This document shows positions 11,691-21,649 of a DNA stretch of 64,000 nt, one piece after another. A program made the position numbers and the translations under genes. Within the stretch, counting starts at the first letter, position 1. Each line of letters begins with the position of its first letter. The notes beneath the pieces were generated by a model that was not told the origin of the DNA, ran no database searches, and saw only the letters and a program-made list of their open reading frames with translations. Where the stretch lies: the NCBI GenBank assembly GCA_019137255.1, contig WPDH01000110.1:124001-188000 (forward strand). The letters run 5' to 3'. The stretch is from Corinectria fuckeliana (taxonomy: Eukaryota; Ascomycota; Sordariomycetes; Hypocreales; Nectriaceae).

Positions 11691-13280
11691 TTACAGGGGC
11701 TCGCCAACCCGGGCAGACTTACCACCAGCCCATCCCTCTCTCTCGTAGAAGCGAAAGACGAGATCGTAGTCCTCAAAGTCGTGGACAATCCGATCGATGC
11801 GTCGGTAGCCACGGACCGGGTCAACGAGCCTGTTGGCGGCCCACGCCTTGGTCTCGTCGTTGCCCATTCCGTACGGGTTGGTCTGCTGACCCTTGTCCTG
11901 GAAGAGGGTGACGCTGAAGCGGCCGGGGCGGAAGATGCCGACAACGTGCTCGATGATGTCGGTCGTGGTGCGTCCGCTCTGGCCGCCGGGAACGTTAGTC
12001 TCGAACGATGCGAAAGAGCAGTTGGGCTCGGGCGTCACATGCACAGTAAAGTAGTGCTCAGACTTGGCCTGGACACCCTCCGGCTGAGTGGAGGGCGCAG
12101 GCGGGATGACGCCGTTGGCAGAAAACCCGCAGGGGCTGAAGAGGTACGAGTCGATGCGAGCATCGGGGTACTCGCTCGTGGGGTAGACGCCCGACAGGCC
12201 GCAGCTCTCGGCGACGACGGTGCCCAGCGCGTGACCCTCGGTGGTCAGCTCCTCGATCGAGTCCAGGGGGCTCTGGTCGAGATCCGAGTCGGCCCCGTTG
12301 CTGAAGACGTCCACTTCGTCCAGTGTGTCAGCAAGCCCACCGAGGCTGTCAATGGCCTTCTTGCGGGCGTCCTGAGCCTCAGCAGAAAGCCTGTCGCTGG
12401 CGACCGCACTCGCGTGCGACAGGTAGAACTGCTTCGCGTTCTCAGGATCGAGGTCCGTCATGAGGATTTCGAGCGTCTCGTCGGGGTGGCCGTTGGGGCC
12501 GGTGCCAAAGGAGCTGGTTCCCACGGGGATCCGAGCAATCGGGCCCGTCTCAACCTCGGCCTCGGACTCTGGGGTCCGAGGCGGGGTGAGAGCCTGCTGG
12601 TTCGGGGACGTGAGGTACAGGTACCAGTGGTCCCCGTTCATCTTGCCGACCATGTACGCGCTGCCTCCCTCAAACATGTCGTCGAGATACTTGACCTCCT
12701 GCTTCCAGCTGCGGTGTGGGCCCTGCTGCTTGTGGGGGAAGAGGAAGTTCTTGCGACTGTAGAAGACGCGGTAGGGGGTTGCCGCGGCGCGGATGTCGTT
12801 GACCGAGTTGGCGTTGTGGAAGGGGAAGCCAGCATGGACGGCGGCGATGTGGAGCATGCGCTGGAGTCCGAGGAGGAGAGTCGTGGTCCCGCACGTCTTC
12901 AAGATGATCTTGTGGGGGAAGACGAACATGCTGGACTCGGACAGGAGGTATGCATCCATGGTGTCCGACTCGAGGACGGAGAGGATCTTGCAGTTGACCA
13001 TGTCGAGCATTCCGACCCAGGTGTCGGCAGGGATAGCCTTCAAGCCGTTGGACGGAGCCGTGGGAGGCAGAGTCGAGGGGCTTGGGGCGAACCAAACCTC
13101 GAGCAGCTTCTCGGGTCCTGGGATTGTTAGCGGATGAGTAGAAGACTGGGGAAAGCCAAAGGTACCTTCAAAGGCGTTGCTGGAGTCCAAGTCAGCGGCC
13201 ACATCATGGTTGATTGTCAGATGGGGAGTGGCCGAAGATGGCGAGAAGGTGTAGTTGCTGGGGACATCGGTGGCGAACAT
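11691..13280 (-). CDS. SPE2: S-adenosylmethionine decarboxylase proenzyme
   Basis: Two exons, 13280-13166 and 13117-11691, with a 48-nt intron (13165-13118; GTACCT..CAG, branch GCTAAC). The intron has a length divisible by three and no stop, so the uninterrupted frame is misleadingly open. Spliced, the protein is 513 residues and restores the family signature NAFEG-PEKLLEVWF. The pyruvoyl-generating cleavage site is in LSESSMFV (E99|S100), followed by KTCGTT with the conserved Cys. It is a proenzyme that self-cleaves and makes decarboxylated AdoMet for spermidine and spermine synthesis. The length is longer than animal enzymes but usual for filamentous fungi. The C-terminal 16 codons follow a possible GTAAGT donor; I kept the simple end. 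Confidence 0.94.
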   Translation of the reverse strand: MFATDVPSNYTFSPSSATPHLTINHDVAADLDSSNAFEGTFGFPQSSTHPLTIPGPEKLLEVWFAPSPSTLPPTAPSNGLKAIPADTWVGMLDMVNCKILSVLESDTMDAYLLSESSMFVFPHKIILKTCGTTTLLLGLQRMLHIAAVHAGFPFHNANSVNDIRAAATPYRVFYSRKNFLFPHKQQGPHRSWKQEVKYLDDMFEGGSAYMVGKMNGDHWYLYLTSPNQQALTPPRTPESEAEVETGPIARIPVGTSSFGTGPNGHPDETLEILMTDLDPENAKQFYLSHASAVASDRLSAEAQDARKKAIDSLGGLADTLDEVDVFSNGADSDLDQSPLDSIEELTTEGHALGTVVAESCGLSGVYPTSEYPDARIDSYLFSPCGFSANGVIPPAPSTQPEGVQAKSEHYFTVHVTPEPNCSFASFETNVPGGQSGRTTTDIIEHVVGIFRPGRFSVTLFQDKGQQTNPYGMGNDETKAWAANRLVDPVRGYRRIDRIVHDFEDYDLVFRFYEREGWAGGKSARVGEPL

Positions 13281-15441
13281 CCTCGTGGATTTGGATGCGA
13301 CGTGTTGGCAGATTGGCCGGGAGATGTCTCAGTGGAACAGCAACAACGACTCGAATTGGATTTCTTTGCCCAGATGGCAGAGTCCGCGGAGCACTAGCTG
13401 CCGCTCAAACAGACTATGCGGCGTCTGTTTGAGAGAGTAGGCCCACAGGAATGGGGTCTTGTCAAATGCTGGCGGAGCCAGCAGCAATACGTCGTGTGGA
13501 AGCGGCTAACGTCTCTCGAGGGGACGTTAAGGAGGTCGGAGGCAGGACGTATGGATAAACCGCTCTTGTGACGGAATGATGGCCGGTGGAGGAAGAGCCG
13601 AGTCTGCGAGGAGCGGATTCGGATCGGGGGGGTTTAGGAGGGAATTTTTGTCGATGTCGACGGATTAATATGTGCCTTTCGTTAAAGGGGTGCTATCGGG
13701 GCCTAGAGGGGAATAATTGTGAGCAAATGTTGAGAAGAACAGATAGCCAGAGCACAGAGGAGGCAGTTGGAAGACATACTTGGATGGTCGGGAGAAGAGG
13801 AAGCGCAGGAGGTCTGTAGGTCGCATGGAACCCGGGAAGAGTACGGAGGATAGTTTGGGCGACGGTCGAGAACTACGGCCGTCGAAGTGTCTTTTGGACA
13901 ATGGTGAGTTAGACTCGTTTATTCGACATCGAATTGCACGGGTCTGGGGCTATGGAGGTGTCGATTTCGAGTAGAAGGCGGGAGACGGTCGCGTGAGAGC
14001 AAGGTCGAAGCGATGACGATGGCTGTTTGGGTGTTTGGCGGGGTGTGTGTGTGCGTGTGTGTGTGGAGCGGGACGAGACGAAGAGACGGCTGGGAGCAAG
14101 CAAGCAAGCAGGTAGCTCTTTGTCCACGACTTAGTACTGGCAGCAAGAGAGGATGCGAGTTTGGGTCTGGGAGAGTCGGTGAGAGAATTTTTGAGGGTTG
14201 AGGGGTTGTTTTGTGGTGGTGCAGTGAGTGGGTGGTGGTGGTGGTTGGCGGTGGTGGAGGAGACGGGAGACGGGCTCAGAAGTAAATTTCAAGGTGGAGA
14301 GGGTGGAAAAAGTGTGGAAGTACCTAAGTTGCTAGGGTGGAGCCGACGGGCTGCTCCTTCCCTGTGCCCCGCCTGCGGTGCCTGCCTAACATGGGGTCGT
14401 GCAGTATTTTTCCCTTTGTGTTTTTTTTCTTCTTTTTCGTTACAGGGTGACGGCTGTGGACTGACTGAACCGTGGCCACTGACCTAACCGGGACTTGACA
14501 GCCCAGCACGTTCTACCTTGCCTTAGGTATTAGTCTAACTACCTCGTACTCATCCAATCCTTAGGCGACAGCCCGAATTGGGCCTCGGAACCTGAAGCTC
14601 AGTAGATACCAAGTAGGCGTAGGGAACCAGTGGTGAGCGGGACTCCTGTGGCAGTGGGGGCTTGTGTCTCGGCTTGCATCCATGCAACTCCCGGAAGGCC
14701 AGTGGCCCTGGTTTTATTTCGTCATCCGAATTGTCTGCTGCAGCCTATTGGATCTCGGAAGTCTACCTAGGGCACACCCAGAGCCATGACGCCTAACAAC
14801 ACAAGGCGGAGGCGCGCTGCACCGTGAGCAAGCTGTACGTGTACGCAACACGGCACAGGGACACACACAATTGTGTGCTGCTGTCTGTTTGTCTGGGGTA
14901 ACCTCGCGCTACCAAACATCAAACGCATGATACTATGTACAGACACAGTAATGCAGACATGGGACGAAGTACCGAGTACCTCGTACTTCACAACAAACCC
15001 CTAGCACAACACCACAAATGCATCTCGCGTCATCATGGTAAACCTCCAAACCGCATGTGCGCTGGGCCGCGCACGCTTCTGCAAAGCCCAACTCTCTCCT
15101 TGACGCCAGTACTTGCTCTCGCTTCCTCGTCGTGTCCGTCAAGTTCGCGCATGTGTACGAATTAGCCTGGTCTGGCCATCGCGTACTTCGTAGACGCACG
15201 GCATCGTCGATGGGCCGGGCTATCCACACTGTCCCACGCAAACCGTGGTCGATCGCTTGCCTGCCCGACATGCAGTGGGCGAACTTTGCGACCTGCTGAG
15301 CCAGCTAATCATGCGCGTGTATCGACCGGGCGACGGCCCGAGACCGAAGGAAGCGTCCGTGTGGATCATCGAGATGCTGATTCTGACCCGGGGTTGCAGT
15401 TTGGACCAAAGGTGACCACAGGTGACCGAATGACTCCTGTC
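13281..15441. other. SPE2 leader/promoter and intergenic sequence; one candidate upstream ORF
   Basis: No main gene seen. On the minus strand a 53-codon ATG frame (13826-13665, MRPTDLLRF...) lies upstream of SPE2 and could be a uORF if the transcript starts far enough 5'. GT and GA/CT-rich microsatellite tracts occur near 14040-14070 and 14220-14270. The rest, to the CFD1 stop, holds short random frames only. Confidence 0.4.
13404..13433 (-). promoter_or_regulatory. Perfect hairpin in SPE2 5' leader
   Basis: An 11-bp perfect inverted repeat (13404-13414 with 13423-13433) and an 8-nt loop, about 124 nt upstream of the SPE2 start codon. There is no ATG between it and the start codon on the transcribed strand. 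In RNA it would form a stable stem. A translational or processing role is inference only. Confidence 0.45.
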
Positions 15442-16501
15442 TCAAGTCTGACCATTGCCGGCCACGTTCGCCCTCACCTTGTCGGTAATGTCCCCGAAGA
15501 CGTGGTACAGCGAGCAATCCCGGTACTTGTCGACCAAGCTACCCTCCCTGTCCCCGCCTGTCCGTGTCCATATCCCAGTCCCATTCACCGCGGTTTCGGT
15601 CGCCTGGGCCGCCGTCGCCCGGGGTGAGGAAACGTCCCGACCGTTGACCATGGTGCCCGTGGGATAGCTCGGCCTCGTTCCCTCTTCAATCAGCGTGATG
15701 AACTGCGAGTCCATGGGCACGGATCCCAGGAATGGCACATGGAACTCGTCCGCCATGGACCGTCCGCCTCCCGACCCGAAGATGTCGGTGCATTCGGAGC
15801 AGTGCGGGCAGACGTAGCCGCTCATGTTCTCGACCACGCCGAGCACGCGGATGCTCGTCTTGGTGCAAAAGTTGAGCTCCTTGCGCACGTCGGCCGTCGC
15901 GACCGCCTGCGGTGTGGTGACAACGACGGCGCCGGCGACCTGGCCGGGCCTGGCGTCCCTCTGGAGCGTCTCGGCCAGGGAGATGTGCTCGTCGCTCGTG
16001 CCCGGGGGCGTGTCAATCAGCAGAAAATCCGTGTCGTCCCAGAGCACGTCCTTCAGGAATTGTCGGATCATGGCTGTTTTCTTGGGGCCCCTCCAGACGA
16101 CGGCGTCGCCCCGCTTGGGCAGCAGGAACCCCAGGCTCATGGCGTGGAGGCTGCCCAGGCCCTTGCTCTCGTCTGCGTCGTGGACGGGCACCGGCGCCCA
16201 GCCTCCCGGAACCTGCGTCACCTTGGACTCTTCGATGGAAAGCATGCGCGGGATCGAGGGACCTGTCAGATCGACGTCGAGAATGCCGACCGAGTACCCG
16301 GCGAGGCAGAGGGAGAGCGCGATCTGTGTGGTGACGGACGACTTGCCGACCCCACCCTTGCCTGATAGCACCTAGGCCCATGTCAGCCAGCAAGTTCCGT
16401 AGTTTGAGAGCTCGGATAGAGAACAGAGAATAGAGAATAGGGATTGGGGCTCGAAGAGCATAACTGACCAGGACCACGTGCTTGATCTTTTCCAAGCCCA
16501 T
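15442..16501 (-). CDS. CFD1: CFD1 (NUBP2-type), cytosolic Fe-S cluster assembly scaffold ATPase
   Basis: Two exons: a 33-nt first exon (16501-16469, MGLEKIKHVVL) and 16371-15442, split by a 97-nt intron (GTCAGT..TAG, branch GCTGAC). 320 residues. The join gives VVLVLSGKGGVGKSS, the deviant Walker A of Mrp/NBP35 ATPases at the extreme N-terminus. The absence of the N-terminal four-Cys ferredoxin-like extension marks it as CFD1 rather than NBP35. The C-terminal CPHCSEC segment carries the CPxC cluster-binding cysteines, and the DTPPGTSDEH motif is present. Known role: a heterocomplex with NBP35 that transiently holds 4Fe-4S clusters for cytosolic and nuclear apoproteins. The end matches the family (SLVDKYRDCSLY). 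Confidence 0.93.
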
Positions 16502-18139
16502 AGTTATAGCGAGGGCAAAGTAAGGGGGTCTGATGATCCACGGGACGGTAGAGAAAGTGATGAGGAGATGGCAGGTGAAGTAGTAGACGGAGGGAGGCCG
16601 GTTCGGAGAGTCGAGATGTTGAAAATAAAAGAATGGAGTTGTTGGTGTTGCCTGCTTAGAAAGCACCGTCTTTTACTAAGCTCTAACTCGATGCAGTTGG
16701 AGAACGACGAGCCGGCGTGAGGGGAAAGAAGAGGAACAGAAGATGGAGGGCGAAGGTGGGGTAACAGTTAATACAGAGGGGCTTCAGTGACTCGCCCGCT
16801 GAAGATTGTGGTGATGGGCCATTCGTAGTGGACGACCCCGCTATGACGATGTCCGAATAGGGCGACATGCCCCGCCACTTCTCACTGTAACACGGTATGG
16901 GCACCGGTGAGTTCTGGACGAGAAGCACAAAAGCATAGAAGCATAGGGGCCTCAGACGTTCTCGAACGACGGAGGCCAATAGTTGGTCACTATGTTCTGT
17001 TCGTATCTCAACTAGGTAGTCAGTGGCTTACATCTTGTTGCTCGGCATCTAGCCTCAAAGTAGAACATGTTCTCGGGTCTCTCCCTGCGCAGTCAACCCC
17101 CCGGGAATCTTCTATTGGGACTAAACGCGATGTAATTTGTCAATGTATAATATCCGTTGTCGACATACTGAACGAACGATCTAGATGAGTTGGCAGGACT
17201 GCCAAGCGTGTGCCACACATTAACAGTACATCGTGACGTCACAAGTGAATCAGGCAAACTTGTGTGATGTAAATGGTATTTTCGAATATCAACTAATTGA
17301 TGCTGGACTAAAACTTGAAAGATATCTTGATAGTAACACAATAAACGAAGACGTAGTACCTAGCCTTGCTAGTGTTTGGTTACGCATTCCTTATTAGAAC
17401 CTAGCCGACTCAGCCCATGCCACCCACACAGCCCAACGGCCGTGGCTTTCAAGCAAAAAACAAAAATAGGACATGATAACAGTGTAACGTTGGCTACTGA
17501 TTAAGCAAAGGTAGATGTTTGAAGAGTGATGTAGTGGCGGTGTAGCCAACCACAGCTCCGTTGCCCATGAAGGCGACGCCTGGACTGACTCTGGATGCGA
17601 GGGAAGATTCATTTGGTGGAGAACCCAATGAGTACGACTCATCGTGCAGTACGCCGTCGCCGTTATGGTGATGTGAGAGTTGGGTGTCTTTCTACCCGGT
17701 ATGCTCACATTGATTGAGGGTCGAAGGTAGGCGGAAGCGGATGGTTGGTCCAGTTTGCATAGATGCGATGAACTTCCATCAGTGAACACTTCCATTCACT
17801 GGGACTCCCCATCGCACCCCTTGAACATGGTTGGTCGTTTTTTTTATGATGAGAGTACCAATCTCAATCAATGTGGCCATCTGTCGCGATAAGACCGGAA
17901 TCAAGACGATGTTGAGACATCGACGTGTAGGCTGCATCGTCAGGCGAGGGCTGCGACTGTTGGTGCCAACCTTGAGAAAGGTAGACACTTATCCAGACTG
18001 ACCATTGCAGGATGCTTTCGGCATCTCAAGATGCTTCTTTGTCGTCTTCAATCTTGACTATTAGGTCGACGTCATCCGCCGCCACCCCTTGGGGTCGTCG
18101 TGAAGGTACTACTGAACAAGCTGTTGCGACCGCACGCGC
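16502..18139. other. Intergenic between CFD1 and the four-TM gene
   Basis: Upstream region of CFD1 on the left and 3' flank of the four-TM gene on the right. The longest frame (17795-17394, minus) has no domain, poor codon use and an unremarkable start, so it is not called. Composition is lower in GC around 17100-17400. Nothing else recognised. Confidence 0.5.
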
Positions 18140-19185
18140 TCAAGTGGCTCGCTTCTCATCGCTCGAGGTCGTAGAGCGAACCACCGGCCGCGGCGACGGG
18201 ATCATGAGCTGTATCGCTTCCCGTCGGCAAACGACGATCGGCCGGCTGTTCTCGCAGTATCCGAGGACCTGGGCGTGGTTTGGGAGAGGGTCGGGGATGG
18301 AGTTTGTGAAGCGGATGATCGGGCCGCCGTCGATGGTGAAGCCGACAACTTCGGCGGGGAACTCTTCGTCGGATTCGTCGTCGGGGTTGACTTGGATTGT
18401 GTTTCTGCATAGCGATGGTGTCAGTCATGTACCTCGAGTGTCGAAAGACAGGCTTGGGTCTTGGGGCACGTACGCTTGGCTCATGGGAGGGCCACCACAG
18501 GCGTCCTCCTCGAGGTCGATCTTCCTCTGGCGGTGTTGCTTGATCTTCCGCCTCGTGCAGCCGTGGAGGAGGTGAAGCAGACCGGCAATGACAAGGACAG
18601 GTGTTCCCAAAGCGAGTGCCCATGGGCTGTGGTCGAGGTTAGTAGATGCTTGGGGTTGAGGCAGTGTTGAAGTACTCACGGATGACGGCGCTCGTTCAAG
18701 GAATTGAGAAGGGCGAGAATGATTCCGACCATGGCAATCAGAGATCCAACCTGGATCATGGTCCAGGTCGACCAGTACAGTGAGATTAGGTCCTCCCCGT
18801 CGCAGAACTGGAGGGCCAAGATGGCGTAAGCCTCCATGATGACGATGGCGGCCGATACAGCCACGCATCCGAGACACAGGAAGATGGACTGTTGGAGACG
18901 CTTACGGCGTTTAGGGGAGCCGGGACTGAAGCGCTCAAGAGAATCCTGACCTCTGTAGGTTGCACGTGTTAGAGCCGGTGGACTTCAATAAGTTTGGGGG
19001 AGGAAAGGCAACGCAACGCACCTGGTGTAAGTCCAAGAGGCGAGGAACAGCACAAGCAGGTTAGAGATGAACAAGCACCAGTAGATGATCTTGAACTGCC
19101 ATCGGACCATGTGCGAAGCAAACTGCGCATACTTCAGACACAGCTCCGGGCTGGCGTCCTGGCGAGCGAAGAGTGATGAAGCCAT
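18140..19185 (-). CDS. Uncharacterised four-TM membrane protein
   Basis: Four exons: 19185-19022, 18952-18680, 18626-18474 and 18404-18140. The three introns (69, 53, 69 nt) all have GT..AG ends and branch-like CTAAC/CTGAC sites. The product is 284 residues. Four hydrophobic segments are visible: about 32-52 (IIYWCLFISNLLVLFLASW), about 72-100 (IFLCLGCVAVSAAIVIMEAY), about 115-140 (IQVGSLIAMVGIILALL), and one in exon 3 (LALGTPVLVIAGLLHLLHG). Next come a basic stretch (RRKIKQHRQRKID) and a roughly 100-residue acidic then hydrophilic cytosolic tail. No family recognised. Splice continuity and codon use make it a convincing gene; function unknown. Confidence 0.8.
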
Positions 19186-19895
19186 AGTATGGGACAGTCA
19201 AGAGTCGAGACAGGGTGGTCAAGACAGTTGCAGGGAAGGGACAGGCTGGCTGGGTTGTCGAGTATGTTCTGCTCTCGACTTAAGCCTGCACAGCGGCACA
19301 TCTTGTGCCTTTAAACATGTTCGACCCCCGGGGCTGTGCAGAAGAGGATACATAGTAGACGCTCGCGAACAGGTATTAGTCTAGCGATAGGAGCGGCCCT
19401 TGTCTCGGAAACCTTACACAACAAGGCTTGCTCCGCTCCAGGGAGCACAGGACGACCGACCCGCACGCACGCAAGAAGCCAAGGTGCTGCTGATAAGGAC
19501 GGACAGGCGGACGGACGGCATAGTCGCGACGACGACGCAATGGCGGGAGCTGTGCACGCTCGCCAAGACCCCCGGAGGCGACGATCACCCTGGTTAGTTG
19601 AGACTCTTGGAGCGCGAAGAAGTGGGACTGGGGAAGCTTTGCCTTTCTTTCCGTCTCCAACTAGATTAGTCCATAGCGGAAAGTCTTGGGTGCTGGGTAC
19701 GAATGCGGTATCATGGTATATGGGTGGGTTCTGGTCCTTTCTGACAGCAGCAATTACTAGTAGGCACGGCGTGTTTCGTACACTTCGTACCGCCCCCGGG
19801 ACGGGCTCACCTCGCACCCCGGCTAGTCACTGCACTCGGGAGGGCCGTCATAAATGACAAATGAGGCTCTGTGCTTTTCCCGGCAGGCTGTCGCG

Positions 19896-19915
19896 TTGGG
19901 TTGGGTTGGGTTGGG
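19896..19915. repeat. (TTGGG)4 tract, G-quadruplex candidate
   Basis: Four perfect TTGGG units, giving four runs of three G separated by TT. This fits the intramolecular G-quadruplex pattern on the plus strand. Confidence 0.7.
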
Positions 19916-20212
19916 AGGAGGCCATTGGGCTTCGAGCACGAGGAAGCATAGTTGACGATGATTGGGCTTGTCCCCTGTCTCTGAAAAGATTCCACTGTAC
20001 TAATATGTATGTAGTGTAGGGGACCGGGAAACGGGAGGGATCCGTCATCCTGAGATCTATCATCTAAGATTTGATGCTGTAGTGTTGCACCGCAAGTAAG
20101 ATCGGGCACCAGTCAAATCAATCTCGCAGCCCCTCCCGCTTACCACCCACCCTGGGCCTCTCTTCAGCGCTTGGCAGGGATCACGACGTCTTCCGGGCTT
20201 TTTAATGCGGGC

Positions 20213-20250
20213 GCCAAGCGTAGCCAAGCGTAGCCAAGCATAACCAAAGC
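20213..20250. repeat. 10-bp tandem repeat
   Basis: Units of gccaagcgta at 20213-20222 and 20223-20232, a near copy at 20233-20242 and a partial degenerate fourth. Intergenic, no visible role. Confidence 0.65.
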
Positions 20251-21625
20251 GTCACCTCGAGATTTCACAGCCCCGGGGGGGAAATGAAAGAAAGATAGAG
20301 CTTTCGAGCATCTCGCCAAGCCGGGGAGCGAAACCTTGGGCCGGGGACAGCCCTGCTCGGGTTATTTCGACGACACCCTCTCTACTACCAGCCTACCATG
20401 TGCGCAGTATTCGTAGAGGTCACGGATCGCGACCCAACCGTTTGGTCAAACCCAGTAATTACCACACCCTTGGAACTCGCTGGGGGCAAGGCCAAGGGCA
20501 GGAAGCAAGACAGGGAGCGATCTGACTGTGCTTTTCTTCTTCTTTTTTCCCCTTGCCCTACTCTGATATGGCATCTGTGCACCTCGCCCTGTCGGCGGGA
20601 TGGCACCACACTGGTCATCTTCGGGGCAAAAGTCAACGTTGGGCACAATTGTACGACCTGGGGGACGCTCGACCCGTCGACCTCATCTCAGTCTCACTTC
20701 CTTCTCCCTGCGCCCAGAAGAGGCCGCCGGTATGTGACGGCAAGGGTGACGTCCCCCGAATCTAGACGGGCGCACGTTGCAGTACGAGCCGGCGCACTGA
20801 AACAAAGGAAAGGTATCACAGAAAACTCATCACATGTAAGCACGCAAACGCCATCCGTCATGGCCCGGAACTTCCCTGGACAACCGATTGCTGAAGTGCT
20901 GCGGCTTAACGCCGACGGGCCAAGAAGCTAAGCGGCCATCAGCCTCATCCCGCTCGTCGCCAAGGGTGGGCCCCGGCACTCGACTATCTAGGCCCGCCAG
21001 GGGAATTGGGGAAACATGGAGCTGGTTTGGGAGGGCGATCTAGCCTAAGAAACGACGGCTCTCTCGCTCACCGTGATCTACAGCCTTACGGGCGAGGTCC
21101 GACCTATGGTAACGCGCCGGAGCAGACGGGGGAACGGTGAGCGGAGCCTCTAAGCCACGCGGTATTACGTCGTGGAGAGCAATGACGGGACAGGAATGTT
21201 TCACGCCCCGAACCGTTCGCTGCGCAGGGTTCCCCAAGGATCGCTTTTTTTTTTCCTTCCTGTATTTACCGTGTGCGTGCGTGCGTCTGCAACGGTTGTG
21301 TTTGGAACCTCCGGGACCGCTGTGTCACCAACCGCCGTGATGAACCATCCATCCTTCATTGCTTGTTGCGCCGCCAGGAATGGTGGAACCCGCCGCGTCA
21401 CCAGCTCTCAATGACGAAAGGGCAGAAGAAAGCCAAGACCGGAAGCTCTCCAGGCTCCGCCGTGGCAAACACCGGCAAGAATTCAAACAAGGAAGAATCA
21501 GGCTAGCTGCAGCGTCTAGTCTCCATCGCGGCCCGCAAGAGGTCTCGCTGTCCGAGACACCGGCGGGCTTGGAGGCTGGAGGCTCTCGGATAATGAAGCA
21601 TCCGGGCGGCCGCACGTATCATGGA

Positions 21626-21649
21626 AGATGCAGATGCAGATGCAGATGC
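21626..21649. repeat. (AGATGC)4 hexanucleotide repeat
   Basis: Four perfect agatgc units in intergenic sequence. A simple microsatellite; no gene around it that I can support. Confidence 0.8.

Noticed and set aside
11691..11745. Possible extra intron at the SPE2 3' end (GTAAGT)
   Set aside because: No good branch point, and the unspliced reading ends soon in a plausible C-terminus.
11781..13130. 449-codon plus-strand frame over SPE2
   Set aside because: Exact antisense shadow of the SPE2 coding region; GC-rich codon structure opens the opposite strand and no domain is present.
17394..17795. 133-codon minus-strand frame
   Set aside because: No recognisable domain, low-complexity start with internal duplication, no support from neighbours.
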